Source: Alteraurantiacibacter hainanensis (GTDB taxonomy: Bacteria; Pseudomonadota; Alphaproteobacteria; Sphingomonadales; Sphingomonadaceae). From it: DNA of 64,000 nt. Every line of letters begins with the position of its first letter. The stretch's first letter is position 1. Where the stretch lies: positions 1,178,001-1,242,000 of the forward strand of contig NZ_JAZAPB010000002.1 in the NCBI RefSeq assembly GCF_036321025.1, read 5' to 3'. A program made the position numbers and the translations under genes. Of this stretch, positions 34,264 through 44,310 are shown in pieces. The notes below the pieces were generated by a model that saw nothing but the letters and a program-made list of their open reading frames with translations, was not told where the DNA came from and did no database searches.

Positions 34264-34638
34264 TCAGACGGAAACCGCCGCGCTGTCCTCGAACACGCGT
34301 TCAACTTCCATCACCAGGTCCTTCAGGTGGAAGGGCTTGGAGAGCATCTTCGCGTGCGGAGCCTCGCGGTTGGCCTTCAGGGCGACTGCGGCGAATCCGG
34401 TGATGAACATCACCTTCGTCGACGGGCTCAGCTCGTTGCATCGCTGGGCCAGCTCGATCCCGTCCATCTCGGGCATCACGATATCGGAAAGCAGCAGATC
34501 GTAGATCTCGGTTTCCAGCAGCGGCAGCGCTTCGGTGCCGCAGGAAACTGCCATGACCGAAAAACCAGCCTGCTCGAGCGCCCTGGTCAGGTAGGTGCGC
34601 ATCGCAGTGTCGTCTTCGGCCAGCAGGATACGGATCAT
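34264..34638 (-). CDS. cpdR: CpdR-type single-domain response regulator
   Basis: A 124-residue stand-alone receiver domain with the acidic pair in LAEDD, phospho-acceptor Asp in LLSDIVMPEMDG (about residue 52), Thr in MFITGFAAVAL and Lys in MLSKPFHLKDL. The FITGFAAVAL and SKPFHL stretches are near-identical to what I recall of Caulobacter CpdR, which when unphosphorylated directs ClpXP to degrade cell-cycle proteins. ATG 34638 has GAAGG upstream. The genes of its usual phosphorelay (CckA, ChpT) are not in this window. Confidence 0.9.
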   Translation of the reverse strand: MIRILLAEDDTAMRTYLTRALEQAGFSVMAVSCGTEALPLLETEIYDLLLSDIVMPEMDGIELAQRCNELSPSTKVMFITGFAAVALKANREAPHAKMLSKPFHLKDLVMEVERVFEDSAAVSV

Positions 34639-34770
34639 GCCTTCATCTTCCCCATGAATGTGTGTGAGGATCGTCTCTAAGCACATCCGTGTTAAAAATC
34701 TGCCCTTGATCGGCACCTGCCCAGCAATGGGACAGGCATTCTTTGACAAGGGGATAGTTCACCGTCAGCA

Positions 34771-35727
34771 ATGACGCAGATGGATGCGCACGGTTCCGGT
34801 CCTTTCGATTCGCATGTGAGCGATGGCGGCCTGCTTCCTGGTGGGGAAGGGCGCCCGGCATTCGTGCTTCACCGCCCGAAGGCGTTGCCCCTTCCGATCG
34901 TGATCGCCGTGCCGCATGCCGGCAGGGATTACCCCAACGCATTACTGAACCGGATGCGCCAGCCCGCAGAAGCGACTCCGCGGCTGGAAGACCGCTATGT
35001 CGACCTCGTGGCCCGCGATGTGGCCACGGCGACAGGTGCCGTCCTCCTGATGGCAAGCGCACCGCGCGCCATGATCGATCTTAACCGGTCTCCCGAAGAT
35101 ATCGATTGGGAAATGGTCGCAGGTCCGCGAAGCGGATACGTGCGCTCGCGCCTGGCCGCTGGCCGCCGTTCGCGCAGCGGGCTGGGCCTCGTGCCCCGCC
35201 GCCTGCCGGGACTCGGCGAATTGTGGCGCCAGCGCACGACCTCGGCCGATCTGTCGCAGCGCATAGAGCAGGTGCACACGCCCTATCACCTCTCGCTCTC
35301 GCAGATGCTGGAAACCCTGCGCGACCGCTGGGGTGCCGCCCTGCTGCTCGACGTCCATTCGATGCCGCCACTCGGCCCCAAGACGGGCAAGGACGCGGCA
35401 GCGGACTTCGTGATCGGAGATCGCTTCGGCGCCTCGTGCGAGGGGCATCTCGTTTCCGCGGCGCTCGACCATTTCGACGAGCATGGAGCGAGGGCTGCGC
35501 ATAACCGGCCCTATGCGGGCGGATACGTGCTGGATCGTCATGGAGCGCCGGCAAGGGGAATTTCCGCCATGCAGCTGGAAATCTGCCGGGCTACCTATCT
35601 CGATGCGGAACTGCGCGAACCTGGCGAAGGGCTCGAGGCGGTCTCGCACCTTCTCGCCGGGCTGGTGCGCAGGTTGGCCGAGGAAGTGACGAAAGGTGCG
35701 CAGGGTTTCGCCCAGGCGGCCGAATAG
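34771..35727 (+). CDS. N-formylglutamate amidohydrolase family protein
   Basis: A zinc hydrolase of the N-formylglutamate deformylase family, 318 residues. It keeps the family hallmarks IAVPHAGRDYP (metal-binding His), MIDLNRSPEDIDW, LLLDVHSMPP and the C-terminal RPYAGGYVLDRHG with AMQLEICRATYLD. No hut genes lie nearby, so a role in histidine breakdown cannot be assumed. Another in-frame ATG lies nine bases downstream; neither has a good ribosome binding site. Divergent from cpdR. Confidence 0.85.
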   Translation: MTQMDAHGSGPFDSHVSDGGLLPGGEGRPAFVLHRPKALPLPIVIAVPHAGRDYPNALLNRMRQPAEATPRLEDRYVDLVARDVATATGAVLLMASAPRAMIDLNRSPEDIDWEMVAGPRSGYVRSRLAAGRRSRSGLGLVPRRLPGLGELWRQRTTSADLSQRIEQVHTPYHLSLSQMLETLRDRWGAALLLDVHSMPPLGPKTGKDAAADFVIGDRFGASCEGHLVSAALDHFDEHGARAAHNRPYAGGYVLDRHGAPARGISAMQLEICRATYLDAELREPGEGLEAVSHLLAGLVRRLAEEVTKGAQGFAQAAE

Positions 35728-35748
35728 CGCTCAAGAATCATCGCCATG

Positions 35749-35781
35749 AAAAAACCGCCCCGTGCATGAAGCACGGAGCGG
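35749..35781 (-). terminator. Intrinsic terminator of the candidate sRNA
   Basis: On the minus strand CCGCTCCGTGC pairs with GCACGGGGCGG around TTCAT (one mismatch), immediately followed by TTTTTT. Canonical Rho-independent form. Confidence 0.85.
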
Positions 35782-35853
35782 CCAAGGTTCAGGGAGGAGG
35801 CACACCGAAGTGCGCCTATCCGACCGGGCCATGAGGGGAGCGCCGATCGGACA
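35749..35853 (-). ncRNA. Candidate trans-acting small RNA with anti-Shine-Dalgarno motif
   Basis: About 105 nt on the minus strand with three stem-loops. The first is a 9-bp stem (35843-35851 with 35819-35827) carrying a C-rich loop with CTCCCCTC. The second is an 8-bp stem with a UUCG tetraloop (35798-35817). The last is an intrinsic terminator with six T residues (35749-35781). Between the last two lies CCTCCTCCC (plus strand 35792-35800), the anti-ribosome-binding-site motif described for alphaproteobacterial alpha-r14/CcsR-type sRNAs. A promoter (TTGAAT-16-TATTTT) sits just upstream. No ORF explains it. Family assignment is inference. Confidence 0.65.
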
Positions 35854-35858
35854 TTCCT

Positions 35859-35886
35859 AAAATAGGATCAGCCGCAACCGATTCAA
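35859..35886 (-). promoter_or_regulatory. Probable promoter of the candidate sRNA
   Basis: TTGAAT (35886-35881) and TATTTT (35864-35859) on the minus strand, spaced by 16 bp; transcription would start near 35853, just before the first RNA stem. Confidence 0.5.
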
Positions 35887-35898
35887 GAATTAACGTGC

Positions 35899-35925
35899 CG
35901 AAGGCGGCCCGCCGGGCCGCCTTCG
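35899..35925 (-). terminator. Terminator hairpin downstream of sapC
   Basis: An 11-bp perfect stem CGAAGGCGGCC/GGCCGCCTTCG with a 5-nt loop, 38 bp past the sapC stop. On the minus strand an AT-richer stretch follows rather than a pure T-run. It separates sapC from the sRNA candidate. Confidence 0.65.
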
Positions 35926-35963
35926 TCGTATTCCGCGGGCGCCTTGCCGACGCCAGCGCCGGA

Positions 35964-36779
35964 TCAGGCCTTCGTGGCGCCTTCCTTGGCTGCCCCGTTG
36001 CCCTGGCGCATGCCTTCCGGGCCCTTGCCCATTTCGACCTGGCGGGCGAAAATGTTGCGCATCAGGTCGAGCGAGAAGAGGTGCGCGAAGATGAGCGGCA
36101 GCAGGCCGTTCTCGTTCCACTTGCGGAGCTGGTCGCCACGAAGCTCGCGAAGCTTCTCCTGGTTCACCATGCGGAACCCGCGATAGGTGTAGGGCTTGTC
36201 GGGCGCGTCGGCGCGGTTGATGGCGATTTCACCGTCCATCAGCAGGTCGTGGCTTTGCATTTCCTGCATGAACATCTGGGTGCGGTTGCCGGCTTCCTCG
36301 AACTTTTCGCAAAACTGCAGCAGGCCCTTGCAATGCTCGCTCGGCTCCTTGCTGTCGGTGAACAGCGGCTGGCCTTCGTCGAACTTGCCGACAAGATCGC
36401 TCGTGGGATCGAAACACAGCGACAGGTTGTCAGAGTTCTGATCCAGCTTGGCCAGCAGGAAGGGGTAGCGACGGACGTAGGCGGGGATATAGGGGGCCGT
36501 GTCGTCGCGAAGCGAACCGTCTTCCTTGAAGAAGACGTTCACGCCTTCGTTGAGGCCCATCAGGGCGAGCGGAACGGAGCGTTCGCCGGAAGAAAAGACG
36601 ATCGGGTAGCTACGCTGGGCCGAGGGAAATTCCTCGACCGTGAGAGGAATGGCGTGCTGGTCGGCGACCCAGGGTGCCTTGTCGACGGAACGGGCATGCC
36701 AGTCGGCATGGTCGTTGCTGTTGAGGGGGATCAGTTCCTTGTAAAGGACGGGCAAACTGGCTTTCGGCGCGCTGGCCAT
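35964..36779 (-). CDS. SapC family protein
   Basis: A 271-residue protein of the SapC family, named after a Campylobacter surface-layer-associated protein and common in alphaproteobacteria, function unknown. It has no signal peptide. Recognisable stretches are VLYKELIPLNSNDHADW at the N-terminus, FPSAQRSYPIVFSSG, GVNVFFKEDGSLRDDTAPYI and YPFLLA. Two adjacent ATG codons (36782 and 36779) can start it; the second has GGAG at six bases. A hairpin follows the stop. Sphingomonads often carry sapC next to tryptophan halogenase or TonB receptor genes, which are absent here. Confidence 0.85.
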   Translation of the reverse strand: MASAPKASLPVLYKELIPLNSNDHADWHARSVDKAPWVADQHAIPLTVEEFPSAQRSYPIVFSSGERSVPLALMGLNEGVNVFFKEDGSLRDDTAPYIPAYVRRYPFLLAKLDQNSDNLSLCFDPTSDLVGKFDEGQPLFTDSKEPSEHCKGLLQFCEKFEEAGNRTQMFMQEMQSHDLLMDGEIAINRADAPDKPYTYRGFRMVNQEKLRELRGDQLRKWNENGLLPLIFAHLFSLDLMRNIFARQVEMGKGPEGMRQGNGAAKEGATKA

Positions 36780-36865
36780 CATACTCTCCGATCGATCTGG
36801 ATAACGGTATCCGACTTCGCTGTCGGTATCCGCCGCTGTGAATTTCGTGAAACTCGCGCCGGGCC

Positions 36866-38314
36866 TTAGAGGGAGTCTCCACCGGTTTCAAGCGGCACCA
36901 ACTTGCCCGGATTCAGCAAGCCGTCGGGGTCCAGCGCCTGCTTGACCCGGCGCAGGATCGCCAGTTGCGCCGCATCGCCAAGGCGCGCCAGTTCGTCGCG
37001 CTTCAGCTGGCCGATCCCGTGCTCTGCACTGATCGACCCGTTCCACGCCGTCACTTCGTCATGAACGAAGGCGCTGATGGCCTTGCCTTCGCTTTCCTCC
37101 CACTCGCCGGGTGTGGCGCCGCTGGGTGCAAGGACGTGGAAATGGACGTTGCCGTCTCCCAGGTGTCCGAAGGCAACCGCCCGGCTGCCGGGAAAGGCCT
37201 TCTCGACCTTGGGCACGGCATCGGCGACGAAATCCGCCATGTCGGGCACGGGAACGGAAATGTCATGCTGCATCGCCGGCCCCAGAGCCCGCTCGGCCGG
37301 GGCGATCTCGTCGCGCAGCATCCAGAAATCCTCGGCCTGTGCCTCGTTTCGGGCGATCGTCGCATCGACGACCAGTCCCTTTTCGAACGCGCTTTCGAGC
37401 AACTCCTGCGCAAGATCGGGGAGGGCGTCCGCGCCGGAGGAATCGGCTGTCAGTTCGATCAGTGCGTTCCATGCGTGGTGATCCTGCAAGGGCGCGCGGG
37501 CGTTTGCGCTGTGCGCCAGCACGGCCTCCAGGGAATGGCGCGGCATGACCTCGAAGCCTTCCAGCGCTTCACCGGCCACCCGCTCTGCATGCAGCAGCAG
37601 CTTTCGGGCATCGCGAATGTCCTCCAGCCCGGCCCACAGCACGGCGCGATCGGCAACCGCGGGCAACAGGCGCAGCGTGGCCGCGGTGACGATCCCCAGG
37701 GTACCTTCAGAGCCGATCAGCAACTGCTTCATGTCGAAGCCGCGATTGTCCTTCTTCAGCGGGCGGAGGGAATCGAATACCTCGCCATCGGCCATCACCG
37801 CCTCGATCCCCAGCACCTGCGCGCGCATCGAGCCGTGGCGCAGCACCTGCGTGCCGCCTGCATTGGTGGAGATGAGTCCGCCGATCGTGGCCGAACCCTT
37901 GCCGCCGAGAGTCAGGGGAAAGCGCAGGTCCTTCGCCTCCACCGTCTCGTGAAGGGTCTGCAGGATCAGGCCCGCCTCGCAAGTGATCTGCCGTGCATCG
38001 ACATCGAAGTTACGGACCTTGTCCATCCGGCGCAGCGACAGCACGATGGCATTGCCGCTCTCGTCGGGCGTGGCACCGCCCGACATGCCGCTGTTGCCGC
38101 CCTGGGGCACGATCGGCACCCCGTGCCTGGCGCAAAGCTTGACCAGCGCGGCAACCTCTTGCGTGTTGTCAGGGGAGGCCATGCCCAGCGCGCGCCCGGT
38201 GAAACGGCCACGCCAGTCGGTCAGCCACGGGCTGATAAGTTCAGGATCGGTGGTGAAACCACGTTCGCCCAGCAAGTCGGCAGCCTGGGCAAGGAATTGG
38301 TCGCTATCGCTCAT
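36866..38314 (-). CDS. FAD-linked oxidase, D-2-hydroxyacid (GlcD/D2HGDH-type) dehydrogenase
   Basis: A 482-residue flavoprotein with a PP-loop FAD-binding domain (PIVPQGGNSGMSGGATP, TIGGLISTNAGGTQVLRHGS, LLIGSEGTLGIVTAATLRL) and the FAD-oxidase C-terminal domain with GHLGDGNVHFHV and SAEHGIGQLKRD, the last holding the conserved active-site His. Length and motifs fit D-2-hydroxyglutarate or D-lactate/glycolate dehydrogenase. No other glycolate oxidase subunits are nearby, which favours the single-subunit D-2-hydroxyglutarate type. Confidence 0.88.
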   Translation of the reverse strand: MSDSDQFLAQAADLLGERGFTTDPELISPWLTDWRGRFTGRALGMASPDNTQEVAALVKLCARHGVPIVPQGGNSGMSGGATPDESGNAIVLSLRRMDKVRNFDVDARQITCEAGLILQTLHETVEAKDLRFPLTLGGKGSATIGGLISTNAGGTQVLRHGSMRAQVLGIEAVMADGEVFDSLRPLKKDNRGFDMKQLLIGSEGTLGIVTAATLRLLPAVADRAVLWAGLEDIRDARKLLLHAERVAGEALEGFEVMPRHSLEAVLAHSANARAPLQDHHAWNALIELTADSSGADALPDLAQELLESAFEKGLVVDATIARNEAQAEDFWMLRDEIAPAERALGPAMQHDISVPVPDMADFVADAVPKVEKAFPGSRAVAFGHLGDGNVHFHVLAPSGATPGEWEESEGKAISAFVHDEVTAWNGSISAEHGIGQLKRDELARLGDAAQLAILRRVKQALDPDGLLNPGKLVPLETGGDSL

Positions 38315-38447
38315 GCAAACGCGTTGCCACTATCGGGGCGTTGTTGCAAAGGGCCGTTTCAGGTTAAGCCGTCATTCAATCCACCTTGCTAGTCAGGCGA
38401 ACCATCGGCGGATCCCGCTTTTCGGGCCGTTTGCAAAAGACACCGGC

Positions 38448-39026
38448 ATGAAACGCATCGCTGCCCTTCTCGCGCTCGTCGCCCTGCTAGTGCCGCTGTT
38501 CGCGGCTCAGTTGCCCGTGCGTGCAGCGGCACAGGAAGATCCGGTTCGTTCAGGTCCGCAGTCCATGTCGCCACTGGGGTTCGGGCGTTCTTCCGTCTCG
38601 CCGGGCACGTTGCTGGACCAGGCGCATCGGCCTCCCGAGCAACACCAGGTTCGTATCCGTCAAAGGGTTATCGTGCGCATCTCTCCCGCACCGGCAAGGG
38701 CGCGCACTCAGATCCTGGCGGATCTGCCGAGGCGCCCGATCGCGCGCAGCTTCGAAGAAGTGGAACACGGCGAATGCGTCGATGTGAACGACATCGTCGG
38801 AGTTCAGCCTGCTGCTGACAACCGCCTGCTGTTCTTCACCGAAGGGCGGCAGGTGCTGGCGGCCACGCTGGAACGATCGTGCACGGCACGCGCCTTCTAT
38901 GCCGGGTTCTATGTGGAGCGCAGCGACGACGGGCAGCTTTGCGTATCGCGCGACTTGCTGCAGTCGCGGGCGGGCGCCAGTTGCGAGGTTGCGGAGTTCA
39001 GCCGGCTTGTCGCCGTGGGCGAATAG
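38448..39026 (+). CDS. Uncharacterised secreted protein
   Basis: A 192-residue protein starting with a clear signal peptide (LLALVALLVPLFAAQLPVRA, cleavage near AAAQ). The mature part is basic and proline-rich at first (VRIRQRVIVRISPAPARA), then a compact domain with cysteines in EVEHGECVDV, ERSCTARAF, DGQLCVSRD and GASCEVAEF. No named family is recognised. The four cysteines and secretion suggest a disulfide-stabilised periplasmic protein. ATG 38448 is chosen because it gives the signal peptide; divergent from the FAD oxidase gene. Confidence 0.7.
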   Translation: MKRIAALLALVALLVPLFAAQLPVRAAAQEDPVRSGPQSMSPLGFGRSSVSPGTLLDQAHRPPEQHQVRIRQRVIVRISPAPARARTQILADLPRRPIARSFEEVEHGECVDVNDIVGVQPAADNRLLFFTEGRQVLAATLERSCTARAFYAGFYVERSDDGQLCVSRDLLQSRAGASCEVAEFSRLVAVGE

Positions 39027-39130
39027 GGCGAATTCACCCGAAAATCTTGACTTTCCCCACGTCTGCTGCATAGGGCGCGCGACAGTGAAGGCGCCGATTT
39101 TCGAGCGCTCAATTTTCCGGACCTAACGCA

Positions 39131-40570
<1,440 letters not shown>

Positions 40571-40688
40571 TCGCCAATCCGGGGGCCGTCGCCTCTCGGA
40601 GAAATATCAGCAAGTAAACAAAGTTGGTCGTGTTCTCGCGGCCAACTGCGCCATGGACGAAGTCACGAACTTCAGCGCGAGGGCATCC

Positions 40689-40964
40689 ATGTACAGCAAA
40701 GGTATCGAAGGCGGCGCAATGCCGATGGACCCACGCGTCTTCGACCGGGTTTTGTCCCGCTTCCGACTGACGCGGGCGGGCGTGGCCGGCGCTCTCAGCA
40801 AGTCGGTGGAAATCGAGTTTCCCGATATCACCGCGGCGATTGAATTCGCCGTCCGTGAATTTGGCGTCGGTGAGCTGGAGATCGTCCGCGACGACATCCA
40901 CGCCTATCTCCTGCAGATCCACGCGGATCGGTCGTGGTTTCTCAAGCCTGCCTACCGCCTCTGA
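40689..40964 (+). CDS. Hypothetical small protein
   Basis: A 91-residue soluble protein of unknown function. It has a mixed helix/strand character (FDRVLSRFRLTRAGVAGAL, ITAAIEFAVREFGVGELEIV) and no signal peptide or membrane segment. ATG 40689 has GAGGG six bases upstream; an in-frame ATG at 40653 is the alternative. It lies 118 bp after the helicase gene and is convergent with the Crp/Fnr gene. Confidence 0.6.
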   Translation: MYSKGIEGGAMPMDPRVFDRVLSRFRLTRAGVAGALSKSVEIEFPDITAAIEFAVREFGVGELEIVRDDIHAYLLQIHADRSWFLKPAYRL

Positions 40965-40988
40965 CCCCGTCGCCAGAGGTTCGGATAC

Positions 40989-41750
40989 TCAGCTTACCCG
41001 TTCGTTGAGGTAGAGATAGGCGGGATCGAACTCGGCCAGTTTTTGCAATCCCTCCCAGTCCTGGATTCGCACCGTCTGTGACTGGAGGGTGGCCAGGCCG
41101 TCTTCCCTCAGTTCCCTCATCAGCCGGTTCACATGCATCTGCGTGAAGCCAAGGCACTCGCCGATCTGCGACTGGTTGAGAGGCAGGCGATAGGTATAGC
41201 CATCGGTCAGGCCCACGACCTCGGACCGGCAATAAAGTTCGCACAGCAAATGAGCGATCCTGCTCTTTCCCGACCGGGAGCCGATGTTCACGATCCATTG
41301 CCTGTGAATCGATGCGTCCACCATCGTCGTGAACCAGAGAATACGCGCCATGCGCGGTGAAATATCGATGATTTCCGAGATATCGGGGTGATGGAACTTC
41401 ACGATGGTGCAACGGGAAAGGGTGCAGATGGCGTGATCCAGCATTTCCAGCGGATAGGAATGCAGGTCGACGAAATCGCCGGCGATCTGGACTTCCATGA
41501 TCTGGCGCTGGCCGTCCAGGTTGTCCTTGCACCGGCAGGCGAAGCCATCGATGATGAGCGACGAATAGCCGATACGCTCGCCTTCCCGCACCAGGTACTC
41601 TCCCGGCGCGAAGGTGTGTGTTTCGGCCATCCGCTCCTGAAGCAGGCGGACCTCGTCATCTGAAAATTCATACCGTCGCCTGATCGACGCGACGAACTTG
41701 CCGATATCAACGGCTTCGTCTGCACGACGATCGTCGCGCATGCTCTGCAT
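40989..41750 (-). CDS. Crp/Fnr-family transcriptional regulator
   Basis: A 253-residue regulator with an N-terminal cyclic-nucleotide-binding-type beta-barrel (FAPGEYLVREGERIGYSSLI, GFACRCKDNLDGQRQIMEV, AGDFVDLHSYPLE) and a C-terminal winged helix (LPLNQSQIGECLGFTQMHVN, RLMRELREDGLATL). It lacks the FNR-type N-terminal cysteine cluster, so an iron-sulfur oxygen sensor is unlikely; the signal is unknown. ATG 41750 is preferred, with GAGCGGG upstream; in-frame upstream codons exist. Two inverted repeats lie in its 5' region. Confidence 0.87.
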   Translation of the reverse strand: MQSMRDDRRADEAVDIGKFVASIRRRYEFSDDEVRLLQERMAETHTFAPGEYLVREGERIGYSSLIIDGFACRCKDNLDGQRQIMEVQIAGDFVDLHSYPLEMLDHAICTLSRCTIVKFHHPDISEIIDISPRMARILWFTTMVDASIHRQWIVNIGSRSGKSRIAHLLCELYCRSEVVGLTDGYTYRLPLNQSQIGECLGFTQMHVNRLMRELREDGLATLQSQTVRIQDWEGLQKLAEFDPAYLYLNERVS

Positions 41751-41779
41751 GTCCCGCTCTGCCAAGATGACCCCGCACA

Positions 41780-41794
41780 CAATTGATCGAATTG
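41780..41794. promoter_or_regulatory. Inverted repeat CAATT-N5-AATTG before the Crp/Fnr gene
   Basis: A perfect 5-bp inverted repeat with a 5-bp centre, 30 bp upstream of the chosen start. Size and position suit an autoregulatory operator. Confidence 0.3.
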
Positions 41795-41847
41795 CCAAAT
41801 CGATTGCTAGCGCGATATTCGCTGGATTGCCAGCAGATCGATGGCTG

Positions 41848-41863
41848 GCGAACTATAGTTCGC
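41848..41863. promoter_or_regulatory. Perfect 16-bp palindrome GCGAACTATAGTTCGC
   Basis: It abuts the uvrD stop codon and lies about 100 bp upstream of the Crp/Fnr gene on the same strand. A second inverted repeat (GCCAGC-N9-GCTGGC, 41829-41849) overlaps its edge. No T-run follows, so an operator or RNA end structure is possible. Confidence 0.4.
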
Positions 41864-44170
41864 TCAGGCCAGTGAAACGAAGCTGTCGATCACCCGCTTG
41901 GTCCCGGCCTTCTCGAAATCGATTTCCAGCTTGTTGCCTTCCTGCCCGATGACTTCGCCGTAGCCGAACTTCTCGTGAAACACCCGCGCGCCGATCTCCA
42001 CGTCGTCGCGTGGCTTGGCGGCAAAGCTTGCAGCGCTCCGGCCCGGCTCCTTCAGCCGCGCCTGCTTCGTCTCGTAACCGGTGGCGAGAGCGCGCTGCCA
42101 TCCGGGTCCGCGCGCACTGGAGCGATCGGGGCGGCTGCTGGAGACGTGGGCGAAGGGATCCTCGCTCTCGCTCCAGTTGGCCTGCCACAGCGACTTGCCA
42201 CCGGTCATGGTGGTTTCGCTCTCGATATAGTCGTCGGGCAGTTCCTCTATGAAACGGCTGGGAATGGAACTGGTCCACTGGCCGTAGATGCGCCGGTTCG
42301 CGGCGTGCAGGATCGTGCAACGACGCCGGGCCCGGGTGATGGCGACATAGGCGAGGCGGCGTTCCTCCTCGAGGCTGGCGAGGCCGCCTTCGTCCAGTGA
42401 ACGCTGCGACGGGAACACGCCTTCTTCCCAGCCCGGCAGGAAGACGTGGTCGAACTCCAGCCCCTTGGCGGCGTGCATGGTCATGATGGTGACCTTCTCT
42501 TCCTCGTCGTTCGCGTCGTTGTCCATGACGAGGCTGACGTGTTCGAGGAAATCGCCAAGCGTCTCGTATTCTTCCATCGCGCGCGCGAGTTCGACGAGGT
42601 TTTCGGCCCGGCCCGCGCTTTCGGCCGAGCGATCGGCCTTGAGCATGGCGTCGTAACCGGACTCCTCCAGCACGGCGCGCATGAGGTCTGCCGGGGTCAC
42701 GGCCTCGCTCATTTCGCGCCAGCGCAGGAAATCGCCCATCATGGCGGCGATGGTGTTGCGGGCGCGGGCCGGCAGTTCGTCGCTGTCCGCCAGTTCCAGC
42801 GCGGCGGCGGCCAGCGGCTGTTTGGTACGCCGGGCGTGCTGATGCATCTTTTCAAGCGTCTTCGCGCCAAGCCCTCGCTTGGGCTGGTTGTAGATGCGTT
42901 CGAAGGCAAGGTCGTCGGCGGGCTGGGCGATCACCCGCAGGTAGGCGAGGGCATCGCGGATTTCCGCGCGCTCGTAGAAACGGAATCCGCCGATGATGCG
43001 ATAGGAGAGGCCGATCTGGATGAAGCGGTCCTCGAACTCGCGGGTCTGGTACTGTGCGCGGACAAGGATCGCGACCTGTTCCAGCGAAGCACCCTCGCGT
43101 TCCAGCCGCTCGATGTCCTCGCCCACGCGGCGCGCTTCCTCGGGCGCGTCCCACACGCCGACGACGCGCACTTTCGGGCCTTCGGGCAACTGGGTCCACA
43201 GCGTCTTGCCGAGGCGCTGGCTGTTGGCCTCGATCAGGCCGCTGGCGGCGGCGAGGATCTGGGGGGTGGAGCGATAGTTCTGCTCGAGCTTCACCACCTT
43301 GGCGCCGGGGAAGTCCTTCTCGAAGCGCAGGATGTTCGCCACTTCCGCGCCGCGCCAGGAATAGATGGACTGGTCGTCGTCGCCCACGACGCAGATGTTC
43401 TTGCGCTCCTGCGCCAGCAGCCGCAGCCAGAGATACTGCACGGCATTGGTATCCTGGTATTCGTCGACGAGGATGTACTTGTACCGTTGCTGATAGGTCT
43501 TCAGCACGTCTGAATTCTGGCGAAAGACGTTCAGCACGTGCAGCAGCAGGTCGCCGAAATCGCAGGCGTTTAGGCTCTTGAGCCGTTCCTGGTACAGGCG
43601 GTACATCTCCGCGCCCTTGCCGTTGGCATAGCTTTCGTTGTCGACGGCCGTCAGGTCGCCGGGGTTGAGGCCGCGGTTCTTCCAGCTGTCGATCAGTCCC
43701 GCCAGCTGGCGCGGCGGCCAGCGCTTTTCGTCAAGGTCGTTGTCGCGGATCAGCGTCTTGAGCAGTCGCAACTGGTCATCGGTGTCGATGATCGTGAAAT
43801 TGCTTTCCAGCCCCACCAGTTCGGCATGGCGGCGCAGCATCTTGGCGCAGATCGAGTGGAAGGTGCCGAGCCAGGGCATCCCTTCCAGCGCGCCCCCGGT
43901 AAGCGTGCTCACGCGTTCGCGCATCTCGCGCGCGGCCTTGTTCGTAAAGGTGACGCAGAGGATTTCGCTGGGCCAGGCCAGCCGTTCCCGCACGATGTGC
44001 GCCAGGCGGTGGGTGAGGGCGGCAGTCTTGCCCGTTCCGGCCCCGGCCAACATCAGCACCGGCCCCTCGGTCGTGATGACCGCCTCCCGCTGCGGCGCAT
44101 TGAGGTGCGACAGCCATTCGGGGACGGCTTTCGCGGGAAGGGAATCGGCGCTGGAAGTGGGCTGGGTCAC
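41864..44170 (-). CDS. uvrD: UvrD/PcrA-type ATP-dependent DNA helicase
   Basis: A superfamily 1A 3'-5' helicase for nucleotide excision and mismatch repair or fork clearance, 768 residues. Motifs in order: LNAPQREAV (Q motif), LAGAGTGKTAAL, FTNKAAREMRER, LVDEYQDTN, VVGDDDQSIYSWRGA, LEQNYRST, TMHAAKGLEFDHVF and YVAITRAR. A Tudor-like C-terminal domain ends FGYGEVIGQEGNKLEIDFEKAG. The GTG at 44170 is chosen because a longer frame would run into the opposite gene at 44311; no clear ribosome binding site. Whether it is functionally UvrD or PcrA cannot be decided. Confidence 0.92.
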   Translation of the reverse strand: MTQPTSSADSLPAKAVPEWLSHLNAPQREAVITTEGPVLMLAGAGTGKTAALTHRLAHIVRERLAWPSEILCVTFTNKAAREMRERVSTLTGGALEGMPWLGTFHSICAKMLRRHAELVGLESNFTIIDTDDQLRLLKTLIRDNDLDEKRWPPRQLAGLIDSWKNRGLNPGDLTAVDNESYANGKGAEMYRLYQERLKSLNACDFGDLLLHVLNVFRQNSDVLKTYQQRYKYILVDEYQDTNAVQYLWLRLLAQERKNICVVGDDDQSIYSWRGAEVANILRFEKDFPGAKVVKLEQNYRSTPQILAAASGLIEANSQRLGKTLWTQLPEGPKVRVVGVWDAPEEARRVGEDIERLEREGASLEQVAILVRAQYQTREFEDRFIQIGLSYRIIGGFRFYERAEIRDALAYLRVIAQPADDLAFERIYNQPKRGLGAKTLEKMHQHARRTKQPLAAAALELADSDELPARARNTIAAMMGDFLRWREMSEAVTPADLMRAVLEESGYDAMLKADRSAESAGRAENLVELARAMEEYETLGDFLEHVSLVMDNDANDEEEKVTIMTMHAAKGLEFDHVFLPGWEEGVFPSQRSLDEGGLASLEEERRLAYVAITRARRRCTILHAANRRIYGQWTSSIPSRFIEELPDDYIESETTMTGGKSLWQANWSESEDPFAHVSSSRPDRSSARGPGWQRALATGYETKQARLKEPGRSAASFAAKPRDDVEIGARVFHEKFGYGEVIGQEGNKLEIDFEKAGTKRVIDSFVSLA

Positions 44171-44310
44171 TAGTGAACAGCTAGGGAACACCGCCGCATC
44201 GTGCAAGGCGCGCGACGAAACGGGGAACCCGGTTTTCTCGGAACAGGCGCCGGTAAAGGCCCGTTTATGGGACATACGCAACGACGCGAAACGACACAGG
44301 AGACCGATCC

